From positions 1 through 27,039 of the forward strand of contig JAQXNQ010000434.1 in NCBI GenBank assembly GCA_029098085.1: a DNA stretch of 27,039 nucleotides, written 5' to 3'. Shown here piece by piece: positions 1-7,137 of the stretch. Position 1 is the first letter of the stretch. Every line of letters starts with the position of its first letter. The notes beneath the pieces are model-generated. The model ran no database searches, was not told the origin of the DNA, and worked only from the letters and a program-made list of their open reading frames with translations. This DNA comes from Oscillospiraceae bacterium (lineage in GTDB: Bacteria > Bacillota > Clostridia > Oscillospirales > Ruminococcaceae). A program made the position numbers and the translations under genes.

Positions 1-11
1 CCGGCTGCGGA

Positions 12-416
12 TTATTTCCGCTCGCCCACCACAAAGCCGCTGACGGTGGTAAAAGCCACCATCCGTCCGGTGTCGTCGGTGACCACCACCTCGTACAGGC
101 AGGTGCTTCTGCCGCTTTTGATGCAGTTGGCGGCGGCGTACAGGGTGTGTCCCTTGGGAGAGGACAGATAGCTGATCTGGTTCTGCATCGAAACCACCTC
201 CCGGCCGCCGCTGTTGCTGGCCACCGCAAAGGCAAAGTCGGCCATGGTGAACATGACGCCGCCCATGACGGCGCCCCGGGCGTTCATATGCCGCTCGTCC
301 AGTTTGCAGCTGACCCGGGCGTAGCCCTCGCCGATCTCATCGATCTCGATGCCGGTGACACTGGTGGCGTAACGGTCGTTCTGAAAATACTCTCTGGCTT
401 GCTCAAGCGTAAACAT
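12..416 (-). CDS. PaaI-family hotdog-fold thioesterase
   Basis: This 134-residue protein is a single hotdog domain of the PaaI/YdiI type, which hydrolyses acyl- or aryl-CoA thioesters in the cytoplasm. The diagnostic stretch lies at residues 43-70, with the acidic catalytic Asp60 in a 'TMADFAFAVASN' helix. Family members usually carry HGG just before this helix, but here the His is replaced by Met51 (VMGG). The start is set at the ATG at 416 because GGAAGG lies about 10 bp upstream; an upstream in-frame start at 476 would overlap the end of whiA and has no better site. It is the last gene of the run murB-rapZ-rhaM-whiA and is separated from whiA by 56 bp that contain a hairpin. The natural substrate cannot be told from sequence. 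Family call is confident; function in detail is not. Confidence 0.85.
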   Translation of the reverse strand: MFTLEQAREYFQNDRYATSVTGIEIDEIGEGYARVSCKLDERHMNARGAVMGGVMFTMADFAFAVASNSGGREVVSMQNQISYLSSPKGHTLYAAANCIKSGRSTCLYEVVVTDDTGRMVAFTTVSGFVVGERK

Positions 417-450
417 CTCGCATCTTCCTTCCTGTGCAATCGATACTTCC

Positions 451-471
451 GTGCCGGATCCGCTCCGGCAC
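451..471. repeat. Perfect 8-bp inverted repeat between whiA and the thioesterase
   Basis: GTGCCGGA and TCCGGCAC are separated by 5 bases and begin 2 bp past the whiA stop codon. On the minus strand no T-tract follows, so this is not a canonical intrinsic terminator. It may act as an mRNA 3'-end stabiliser or attenuator for whiA. Confidence 0.5.
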
Positions 472-472
472 G

Positions 473-1393
473 TCATTCCTCCGGATGCTCCTCTTCCTCC
501 CGCAGCTTCTGGGCAGCCTCCGCGATCCGGCGGAGACGGTGATTGACGCCGGATCGGGACAGGGGCACCGACAGCCGCCCCGCCAGCTCCCGCAGGGAGA
601 GATCCTCGTTCTCCACTCGCAGCAACGCCAGCTCCCGCAGATCCTCATCCAGCCAGGAAAGACCCCGCTTCTCCAGAATATAGCGGATATCCTGCACCTG
701 GCTGCCGGCGGCAGAAACAGTCTTTTTCAGGTTGGCCGTCTCGCAGTTGGTGGCCCGGTTAACCTTGTTGCGCACATCCTTCATGACCTTCACATCCATC
801 ATCCGCAGGGCGGAGCGGGTGGCGCCCAGAAAGGTCAGAAAATCCTCAATCTGTTCGCTTTCCTTCAGATAGAGGATCTCGCAGCCCTTACGCCGGGTGG
901 TCTTGAACCGGATACCGGCGCCCTGGGCCAGCAGGAACAGCTCCTCCGCCAGCATGGGGTTCAGCGCGTTGATCTCCAGATGATACTCCCGCTCCGGATT
1001 GGTCACCGAACCGAAGGCCAGAAAAATTTCCCGCAGAAAGGCGGCCTGGCAGCAGGGACGCTCCACCAGAGCGGGGTGGAGACCCGGCGCCTCCAGCGAA
1101 AAATGGCGGCTCAGCAGCTGCCGCTGGTATTCGTCGGCGACGCAGACCGTATAGACCGGCACATCCCCTTTCAGCCGCCTCAGATCGCTGCGCACCTCCA
1201 CCAGCGTACCGAAGGTCGCCAACTGCTGGGCAAAACGATCTGCAAAAAACTTGTTCTCGGTCTTGAAAACGACCTCTTCCTGAGGGAAGGTGCGGCTCAG
1301 CCGCAGGACACCGTACAGCGCCGCCTCCCGGCAGTGCAGCTTTTTCGGTTCGACGCGGCAAAGCTCCCGCTTGACCTCCTGACAAAAAGACAT
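473..1393 (-). CDS. whiA: WhiA sporulation/cell-division regulator
   Basis: This 306-residue protein matches WhiA over its full length (B. subtilis YvcL family). It has an N-terminal LAGLIDADG-like fold without nuclease residues and a C-terminal helix-turn-helix at about residues 264-292 (SLRELAGRL...SGVNHRLRRI). The signature NCETANLKKTVSAA is at 217-230. In Firmicutes WhiA is a nucleoid-associated DNA-binding protein that influences cell division and chromosome segregation; in actinobacteria it is a sporulation activator. The ATG at 1393 is preceded by GAGGAGGA, whereas the frame stays open further upstream through rhaM without a good site. It lies 32 bp after rhaM and follows rapZ in the usual order. 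The protein ends in an acidic Glu-rich tail. Confidence 0.96.
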   Translation of the reverse strand: MSFCQEVKRELCRVEPKKLHCREAALYGVLRLSRTFPQEEVVFKTENKFFADRFAQQLATFGTLVEVRSDLRRLKGDVPVYTVCVADEYQRQLLSRHFSLEAPGLHPALVERPCCQAAFLREIFLAFGSVTNPEREYHLEINALNPMLAEELFLLAQGAGIRFKTTRRKGCEILYLKESEQIEDFLTFLGATRSALRMMDVKVMKDVRNKVNRATNCETANLKKTVSAAGSQVQDIRYILEKRGLSWLDEDLRELALLRVENEDLSLRELAGRLSVPLSRSGVNHRLRRIAEAAQKLREEEEHPEE

Positions 1394-1425
1394 CCCGCTT
1401 CCTCCTCGCTGACAATCCCGAAGGT

Positions 1426-1743
1426 TCACTCCATCAGAAAGACCTGGGTCAGTCTGGGCTGCGCGCCGGTTTCGGGATCCATTTCCATAACCATGACGTC
1501 CTTCATATACTCGTTCCAGCGGTCCACCACCGGGCTGTCCGCCTGCACCTGAGCGGCGAAGGCGGCGCCCTGCTCGCATTCGTAGTAGCCGAACAGCTCC
1601 TGCCCCACGTTCCAGATGGTGTAGTTGCGGATGCCGGCTGCCTTCAGCACCTCCAGCATCTCGGGCCAGATCTCCCGGTGACGGCGGGTGTATTCCTCCA
1701 GCATCCCCGGCTTTACCACAGCTTTCCACGCATAGCGCTCCAT
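1426..1743 (-). CDS. rhaM: L-rhamnose mutarotase family protein
   Basis: The 105-residue product matches RhaM/YiiL, which interconverts the alpha and beta anomers of L-rhamnose. It keeps Tyr18, His22 (in RRHREIWPE), Tyr41 and the C-terminal WNEYMKDVM segment. These fall at the same positions as the active-site residues known for E. coli RhaM, and the length is typical of the family. The ATG at 1743 follows AAGGAG with 9 bp spacing. The gene sits 19 bp after rapZ and 32 bp before whiA, so it is surely co-transcribed with cell-wall and regulatory genes. No other rhamnose gene is in the window. The location is odd, because this slot normally holds yvcK. It could act on another sugar; family call is firm, physiological substrate is not. 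Confidence 0.88.
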   Translation of the reverse strand: MERYAWKAVVKPGMLEEYTRRHREIWPEMLEVLKAAGIRNYTIWNVGQELFGYYECEQGAAFAAQVQADSPVVDRWNEYMKDVMVMEMDPETGAQPRLTQVFLME

Positions 1744-1762
1744 ACAAAGGCTCTCCTTTCTG

Positions 1763-2620
1763 TCATTTGGCGATGTCCCGGTGGGCCACCCGGACATTCT
1801 GCTCCTGCTTCATGAGAAAATCGTACAGCCGTTCCGCGATGGTCACGCTGCGGTGCTGTCCGCCGGTGCAGCCCACCGCCACGGTCAGCTGGGTCTTGCC
1901 CTCCTTCTGGTACAGCGGAATCAGAAAGAGCATCAGCTCCTGCAGCTTTTCCAGCAGCTGATGGGATTCGGGCGCGTCCATCACATAGTCCTGCACATCC
2001 TGCTCCAGCCCGGTACGGGGCTTGAGCACGTCCACATAATAGGGATTGGGCAGGCAGCGCACATCGAACACCAGATCCGCCTCCGCCGGCAGCCCGTACT
2101 TAAAGCCGAAGGACATGACCGTCAGCAGCATGCCGTTTTTCAGGCTGTCCAGAAACAAGCTGGTCAGCCGCTGCCGCAGGTCGCCCGCGGAAAGATGGGT
2201 GGTGTCGATGATATAGTCCGCCCGGGAGCGGGCCATCCGCAGCAGCACCCGCTCGTTCCGGATGGCCTCGGACAGTCCGCCGGAGGTCAGCTCCGCCAGC
2301 GGATGACGACGGCGGGTCTCCTTATACCGACGCATGAGCTCCTGATCGCTGGCGTCCAGAAAGAGCAGCTTATAGGCATAGCCCGCCGCCTGCATGGCGT
2401 CCAGCTCCTCAAACAGCCCGTAGAACAGATCCCCGCCCCGCAGGTCGGTGACCACCGCGATCCGGCGAAAGGCGCTGCCCGCCGCATTGCAGAGCTCTGC
2501 CATCTTGAAGATCAGCTTGGGCGGCATATTGTCCACGCAGTAAAATCCGATATCCTCCAGCGCGTCCACGGCCCGGGATTTTCCCGCGCCGGACATGCCC
2601 GTTACAATCAAAAAATCCAT
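1763..2620 (-). CDS. rapZ: RapZ/YvcJ nucleotide-binding protein
   Basis: This 285-residue protein is a full-length RapZ (YvcJ) family member. It has a Walker A loop GMSGAGKS at residues 8-15, a second nucleotide-site motif VVTDLRGG at 57-63, FDVRCLPNP at 185-193 and the C-terminal VGCTGGQHRSV at 249-259. In E. coli RapZ is an RNase adaptor that senses glucosamine-6-phosphate and controls GlmS through the sRNA GlmZ. In B. subtilis YvcJ binds and hydrolyses nucleotides and affects competence gene expression. The ATG at 2620 follows an AGAGGA site. It lies 16 bp downstream of murB, linking it to peptidoglycan precursor synthesis, and precedes rhaM and whiA in one run. Confidence 0.96.
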   Translation of the reverse strand: MDFLIVTGMSGAGKSRAVDALEDIGFYCVDNMPPKLIFKMAELCNAAGSAFRRIAVVTDLRGGDLFYGLFEELDAMQAAGYAYKLLFLDASDQELMRRYKETRRRHPLAELTSGGLSEAIRNERVLLRMARSRADYIIDTTHLSAGDLRQRLTSLFLDSLKNGMLLTVMSFGFKYGLPAEADLVFDVRCLPNPYYVDVLKPRTGLEQDVQDYVMDAPESHQLLEKLQELMLFLIPLYQKEGKTQLTVAVGCTGGQHRSVTIAERLYDFLMKQEQNVRVAHRDIAK

Positions 2621-2636
2621 GGATGGCTTCGTCCTC

Positions 2637-3554
2637 TCATTCTCCCAGCCGGAGCACCTCCAGCTCCAGACGGTATCCGGTTTTCTGCTCCACGGTCTGC
2701 TGCACCTGCCGGATCAGCTCCTCCATCTCGGCGCAGGTGGCTCCGCCGGCGTTGATCAGAAAGCCGCTGTGCTTTTCGCTGACCATGGCGTTTCCCACCC
2801 GCAGACCCTTGAGCCCGCACTGATCGATCAGGGCGGCGGCATAGGCGCCCTCGGGCCGCTTGAAGGTGCTGCCCGCGCTGGGATACTCCAGCGGCTGCTT
2901 TTCCCTCCGGCGGGCCATCAGCTCCTCCATCCGGACCCGGATGGCCTCCGGATCCCCCGGCGTCAGGCGGAAGGCCGCCCGGACAATGCAGGTTTTCCGG
3001 CTCATCTCCGAAAAACGGCTGTGTCGGTAGGAAAGATTCAGTTCATTTGCTGAAAGCCGGTGCAGCATTCCCTGCTGATCCAGATACTCCGCCCACAGGA
3101 TCACATCCCGGATCTCGCCGCCGTAGGCGCCGGCATTCATATACACCGCTCCGCCCACCGTGCCGGGGATGCCGTAGGCAAATTCCATGCCGGAAAGGCC
3201 CTGCCGCAGCGCCGTCTGGCAGACCTTGGTCAGGCTGGCGCCGGCTTCGCAGATCAGAACGTTCTCCTGCACCTCCACACCGGAAAAAGCGCTGCCCAGC
3301 ACCACCACGGCGCCGCTGATCCCCTGATCGGACACCAGAAGATTGGAGCCCCTGCCCACAAAAAACAGCGGCAGATCATGTCCTTCCCGCAGCAGAGCGG
3401 AAAGCTGCCCCGCGTTTTCCGGCTGCAGCAGCAGACGGGCGGGACCGCCGATCTTAAAGGTGGTATGCCCGCTCATGGGCACATTTTCTTCAAAGGGAAT
3501 CCCATTCCGGCTGCAGATATCCCGCACCGCCTTTTCCCAGCAATTCTGCATCAT
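2637..3554 (-). CDS. murB: UDP-N-acetylenolpyruvoylglucosamine reductase
   Basis: MurB reduces UDP-GlcNAc-enolpyruvate to UDP-MurNAc with NADPH and FAD, the second committed step of peptidoglycan synthesis. The 305-residue protein shows the FAD-binding pieces TTFKIGGPA (31-39), GRGSNLLV (67-74) and GIPGTVGGAVYMNAGAYGGE (128-147). The YRHSRF segment begins at Tyr176, the likely proton-donor Ser229 lies in SAGSTFKRP, and Glu299 is near the C terminus. The start is the first of two adjacent ATGs (3554), 9 bp from AAAGGA; an in-frame TTG further upstream has no better site. A terminator hairpin lies just upstream, so expression depends on read-through from the ROK gene or on an undetected promoter. 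It heads murB-rapZ-rhaM-whiA. Confidence 0.97.
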   Translation of the reverse strand: MMQNCWEKAVRDICSRNGIPFEENVPMSGHTTFKIGGPARLLLQPENAGQLSALLREGHDLPLFFVGRGSNLLVSDQGISGAVVVLGSAFSGVEVQENVLICEAGASLTKVCQTALRQGLSGMEFAYGIPGTVGGAVYMNAGAYGGEIRDVILWAEYLDQQGMLHRLSANELNLSYRHSRFSEMSRKTCIVRAAFRLTPGDPEAIRVRMEELMARRREKQPLEYPSAGSTFKRPEGAYAAALIDQCGLKGLRVGNAMVSEKHSGFLINAGGATCAEMEELIRQVQQTVEQKTGYRLELEVLRLGE

Positions 3555-3593
3555 GCGCACAAATCCTTTCAGCAAGTTTGGCTGTATCGCCAG

Positions 3594-3623
3594 AAAACCC
3601 CGCGGGAGGCTCTCCCGCGGGGG
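3594..3623 (-). terminator. Intrinsic terminator after the ROK kinase
   Basis: A 10-11 bp GC-only stem (3598-3608 with 3612-3622; CCCCGCGGGA/TCCCGCGGGG) with a 3-5 base loop is followed on the minus strand by TTTT. The T-tract is short, so partial read-through into murB is plausible. Confidence 0.65.
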
Positions 3624-3653
3624 AAACAGCAGGGAGCGTTCACTCTCCGTCCG

Positions 3654-4610
3654 TTATTGATACTGCTTCCACAGCATGGCGGCGCCAATGGTGCCGGCGT
3701 CGTTTCCCAGAGCGCACCGGCGCAGCTCACAGGTGGGCTGGCCGTCGATGGAATAGGCCTCTTCCTCAATGACCTTCCGCAGCGGAGCCAGCAGGGTCTC
3801 GCCTTCCTTGCAGATGCCGCCGCCAATCAGCAGCACCTCCGGCTGGAAGATGTTGACATAGTTGGCCAGACCGCAGCCCAGATAGGCGATGTACTTGTTG
3901 ACCACCTCGGTGCCGGCCTCATCGCCCAGACGCATGGCGTCGAAGGCAGTCTTGCCGTTGACATCGTCCAGCGAAGGGGCGACTTCCCACAGCTTGGAAT
4001 CGGGATGCTCCTCCATGGCAATCTTCGTCATCTTCACAAGGCCGGTCGCGGAGGCATAAGACTCCAGGCAGCCCTTTCTGCCGCAGGTGCAGGGCCATCC
4101 GCCGTACTCCACCACCGCATGGCCCAGCTCGCCGCCGAACTGATTGAAGCCGGTGTAGATGCGGCCGTCGATGATGATGCCGCCGCCGACACCGGTGCCC
4201 AGAGTGATGACCACCACGTTGTCAATGCCCGCCGCAGCACCCGCCAGAGCCTCGCCGTAGGCCGCCACGTTGGCGTCATTGGCCACATAGACAGACTTAT
4301 GGATGCGGGCCTCCAGATATTCACCCAGCGGGACATTCCGCATCATCAGGTTGTTGGCGTACACCACCAGACCGGTCTTGGTATCCACCGCACCGGGGGT
4401 GCCGACGCCGATGGACTCGATGTCATCCACGGTCAGGCCCAGCTCGGCCATGGCCTTGCCGGCGCATTCCACCATCCGGTCGGCCAGAGCTTCATGGTCG
4501 CCGTTCACCTCAGAGGGGATGCTGGCCTTGGCGATGATATTGTAATTTTCATCCACCACGCCCGCCTTGATAAAGGTACCGCCCAGGTCGATGCCTACAT
4601 AGTATTTCAC
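3654..4610 (-). CDS. ROK-family glucokinase
   Basis: The protein (318 residues from the chosen start) is a ROK sugar kinase, most likely glucokinase producing glucose-6-phosphate. Visible motifs are the phosphate loop GIDLGGT (6-12), NDAN (111-114) with catalytic Asp112, GTGVGGG (138-144), the sugar-contact residues Glu161 and His164 in GGELGH, and the ROK zinc motif with Cys174, Cys176 and Cys181 in CTCGRKGCLE. Two GTG starts are possible: 4619, 7 bp after AAAGGA, and 4610, 8 bp after a second AAAGG. I prefer 4610 because it gives the family-typical N terminus MKYYVGIDLGGT. The gene follows hprK by 57 bp with no terminator between them, so carbon-catabolite signalling and glucose phosphorylation appear co-transcribed. 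The intrinsic hairpin at 3594-3623 ends the unit. Codon choice is strongly biased, suggesting good expression. Confidence 0.92.
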   Translation of the reverse strand: MKYYVGIDLGGTFIKAGVVDENYNIIAKASIPSEVNGDHEALADRMVECAGKAMAELGLTVDDIESIGVGTPGAVDTKTGLVVYANNLMMRNVPLGEYLEARIHKSVYVANDANVAAYGEALAGAAAGIDNVVVITLGTGVGGGIIIDGRIYTGFNQFGGELGHAVVEYGGWPCTCGRKGCLESYASATGLVKMTKIAMEEHPDSKLWEVAPSLDDVNGKTAFDAMRLGDEAGTEVVNKYIAYLGCGLANYVNIFQPEVLLIGGGICKEGETLLAPLRKVIEEEAYSIDGQPTCELRRCALGNDAGTIGAAMLWKQYQ

Positions 4611-4667
4611 AATGAACACCTTTCTTTCCTTTGTTGATCAATATGCAAAGGGAATTTCCCTCAGCCG

Positions 4668-5630
4668 TCAATAATTCCAGTCCTTGGAGATATCATCGGT
4701 CTGCGGCGTCACCGGCATGCCCAGATTGGCCAGCAGCTCCTGCGCCGCGTTGTAGCCCATCTTCTTCTGGCGGTTGTTCATAGCCGCCACCTCCAGAATA
4801 ATGGCCAGATTCCGTCCGGGCTTGACCGGAATGGTCAGGGAAGGAACCTCGATGCCCAGCAGGGTCGTGTACTCGTTGTCCATCCCCATGCGGTCATAGA
4901 CCTTTTCGGGATCCCAGTGCTCCAGCTTGACGATCATGGCGATCTTCTCGGTGGTCTTGACCGAACCCATGCCGAACAGACGGCGGGCATTGATAATGCC
5001 GATGCCCCGCAGTTCCACAAAATGGCGGATGTTCTCGGGTGAGGTGCCCACCAGCGTCTTGTTGGAGACCCGGCGGATCTCCACCGCATCGTCGGCGATC
5101 AGCCGGTGACCGCGCTTGACCAGCTCAATGGCGGTCTCGCTCTTGCCCACGCCGCTGTCGCCCAGAATCAGGATACCCTCGCCGTAGCACTCCACCAGCA
5201 CGCCGTGCCGGGTGATGCGGGGAGCCAACTCCACGCTGAGGAACGAGATCATGGTCACCATGACATTGGTGGTGGAATCCTGGGTGCGCACCACGGGAAC
5301 ACCGTATTTCTGGGCCGCTTCCAGAAGCTCGGGCAGCACCTCCATGCCCCGGGTCACCACCACCAGCGGCACATGCAGCCCGCACATCCGGTCCATCCGC
5401 TCCCGCAGCACATCCTTGGGCAGATCGCCCAGGAAGGCGTTTTCCATCTTGCCCAGCAGCTGAATCCGGTCCGCGTCGAAGTAATCATAGAAGCCATTGA
5501 TGAACAAACCGGGTCGGTTGACATCCATGGAGGAAATGGCGATCTCCTGCGGGTCAGCGGGGAGGTACACGCATTCAAACGAGAATTCCTTGATAATTTT
5601 AGCCAGTGAAACACTGAATTTTGAGGTCAT
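4668..5630 (-). CDS. hprK: HPr kinase/phosphorylase
   Basis: HprK phosphorylates and dephosphorylates Ser46 of HPr (and Crh) in response to fructose-1,6-bisphosphate and phosphate, controlling CcpA-dependent catabolite repression. The 320-residue protein has an N-terminal Hpr_kinase_N domain (about 1-130) and a C-terminal kinase domain with His142, Walker A GDSGVGKS at 157-164 and the HprK signature ELRGIGIINARRLFG near 204-218. The start is ATG 5630, 9 bp after AAGGGG; an earlier in-frame start at 5651 lies upstream of that site. A sigma-A promoter lies at 5696-5725. No ptsH, ccpA or crh is in the window. Confidence 0.97.
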   Translation of the reverse strand: MTSKFSVSLAKIIKEFSFECVYLPADPQEIAISSMDVNRPGLFINGFYDYFDADRIQLLGKMENAFLGDLPKDVLRERMDRMCGLHVPLVVVTRGMEVLPELLEAAQKYGVPVVRTQDSTTNVMVTMISFLSVELAPRITRHGVLVECYGEGILILGDSGVGKSETAIELVKRGHRLIADDAVEIRRVSNKTLVGTSPENIRHFVELRGIGIINARRLFGMGSVKTTEKIAMIVKLEHWDPEKVYDRMGMDNEYTTLLGIEVPSLTIPVKPGRNLAIILEVAAMNNRQKKMGYNAAQELLANLGMPVTPQTDDISKDWNY

Positions 5631-5695
5631 ACAACCTGCCCCCTTCTGCACAGTTCCCCCGCTCCGGCGATCAAACCGAAACGGTCCTGAAATTC

Positions 5696-5725
5696 ATTAT
5701 ACTACAGCCAAAGCACCCTTGGCAA
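5696..5725 (-). promoter_or_regulatory. Sigma-A promoter of hprK-ROK operon
   Basis: On the minus strand TTGCCA (5720-5725) and TATAAT (5696-5701) are 18 bp apart, giving a 5' leader of roughly 60 nt. I looked for a cre site (TGWAANCGNTNWCA) in the leader and did not find a convincing one. Confidence 0.7.
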
Positions 5726-5776
5726 GATTCCGGGGACATCTTTTGCGACAAAAACATCCGTCAATTTACCCGAAAA

Positions 5777-6013
5777 TCACCGGGGCTCTTTGGAGACCTC
5801 ATTCCGCCGGTGAAAAAGGCGGCGGGAACGGCGGATCATGGCTGCCCGCCGGGCATCGGTGGCCTGCCGGTCGATCTGCCAGCCCTCCGGGCCGAAAACC
5901 AGCACATCTCCCTCCCGCACTCCGGCGGGAAGCTGTGACAGGGAAAGCTCCGTCCGGCTGCCGCCGTCTTCACAGACAGCCGTTTCTCCTTCGATTCGAT
6001 CCACGATCATCAT
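5777..6013 (-). CDS. DUF3006 domain protein
   Basis: This 78-residue protein begins MMIVDRIEGETAVCE and has the short beta-rich DUF3006 layout, with 'REGDVLVF' in the middle and a basic arginine-rich helix at the end. DUF3006 proteins are commonly found beside or fused to ComEC-like metallo-beta-lactamase proteins, and here the gene follows one by only 10 bp. The first of two adjacent ATGs (6013) is 6 bp after AAGGAG. The function is unknown. Given the linkage it probably works with its neighbour, but this is inference. Confidence 0.8.
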   Translation of the reverse strand: MMIVDRIEGETAVCEDGGSRTELSLSQLPAGVREGDVLVFGPEGWQIDRQATDARRAAMIRRSRRLFHRRNEVSKEPR

Positions 6014-6023
6014 ACGCCGCTCC

Positions 6024-7109
6024 TTACCGGTCAGAGGACACTGTGATGCTGCTGCCGTCACAGGTCATCACGATATTGCCATTGAGATCGGTCCGCCACA
6101 CCTCTGCGGAAAGCTCCTTCAGAAGAGCCAGGATTTCCCGGTGGGGATGGCCGTAGCTGTTGCCCTCCCCCACCTCAATGACGAAAATGTCCGGATCCAC
6201 CGTCTGTACAAAGGCCTTGCCGGAGGAGGTGCTGCTGCCGTGATGGCCCATCTTGAGCACATCGGCCTTCAGATCCGTCCCGGCGGCCAGCAGATCCGAT
6301 TCGGGGATTTTCTCCATGTCGCCGGTAAAGAGGAAGGCCTTATCGCCGTAGGTAAATTTTGTCACCAGAGACATGTCGTTCAGGTTATCATAGTCCTTCA
6401 GCGGCCCCAGAACCTCCAGCAGCCCGCCGCAGATCTCCAGGGAATCGCCGGGCTGAGCCAGAACACCCTCCGCGCCGGTTTCCGAAATGGCGTCCAGCAG
6501 ATCCTCGTAGGTTCGGGTGGTGGGAATCAGGCTGTCCGGCAGATCCGGCATCCAGACCTCTTCGGCGGGAATCTGCTCCAGCACCACGTCCAGCCCGCCG
6601 ATATGGTCGGAATGGGGATGGGTGCCGATGGCCAGATCCAGGGAGGTCACCCCCACCGAAGCAAGATAGCCGGCCACCCGGTCGCCCTGATCGTTTTCAC
6701 CGGCATCGATGAGAACCGCCTGTCCGTTTCCCTGAATCAGGATGCAGTCGCCCTGTCCCACGTCCACGAAATGCACCTGAACCGTCTTCACCGTCTCATC
6801 GGCAGGAACCAAAGGCGTCTCTGCCGAGCTGCCCAGCTCCTCCGGAAGGCCGGCCATCATCGAAGAAACATTCCCCCGCAGGTCGTTCCAGCTGTCCTTC
6901 CAGCCTTCCCAGCCCCGCCCATAGAAGAGGGTGACCACCAGATAAACACTGAGCAGCAGGGCGATCGCCGCAATCAGTCCCCAGTTCAGCGCCCGCTTAT
7001 TGCTTTTGCTCCGGCTGACGCCGGAATGGGAAGCGGGCCTGCCGCTTCCGGACGGGCTCTTTCCGGAAGGCCGATTGGTTGAATGAGAACCGGTTTTTTT
7101 CTGCGCCAT
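6024..7109 (-). CDS. ComEC/Rec2-like metallo-beta-lactamase-fold protein, membrane-anchored
   Basis: The 361-residue protein has a basic Ser/Gly-rich cytoplasmic tail (1-40), one membrane helix (about 43-63) and an extracellular metallo-beta-lactamase domain from about 108. The domain opens with HFVDVGQGDCILI and carries the metal motif HPHSDH (His164, His166, Asp168, His169), then FTGDME, MGHHGS and GHPH further on. This resembles the C-terminal soluble domain of ComEC, which degrades one DNA strand during uptake, but without the ComEC channel. Stand-alone secreted versions are frequent in Clostridia, and their substrate (DNA or another phosphodiester) is unproven. ATG 7109 lies 7 bp after AAAGGAG. 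It lies 28 bp after ygiQ and 10 bp before the DUF3006 gene. Confidence 0.88.
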   Translation of the reverse strand: MAQKKTGSHSTNRPSGKSPSGSGRPASHSGVSRSKSNKRALNWGLIAAIALLLSVYLVVTLFYGRGWEGWKDSWNDLRGNVSSMMAGLPEELGSSAETPLVPADETVKTVQVHFVDVGQGDCILIQGNGQAVLIDAGENDQGDRVAGYLASVGVTSLDLAIGTHPHSDHIGGLDVVLEQIPAEEVWMPDLPDSLIPTTRTYEDLLDAISETGAEGVLAQPGDSLEICGGLLEVLGPLKDYDNLNDMSLVTKFTYGDKAFLFTGDMEKIPESDLLAAGTDLKADVLKMGHHGSSTSSGKAFVQTVDPDIFVIEVGEGNSYGHPHREILALLKELSAEVWRTDLNGNIVMTCDGSSITVSSDR

Positions 7110-7137
7110 GAACGTACTCCTTTATCTGTGTGCAAGA

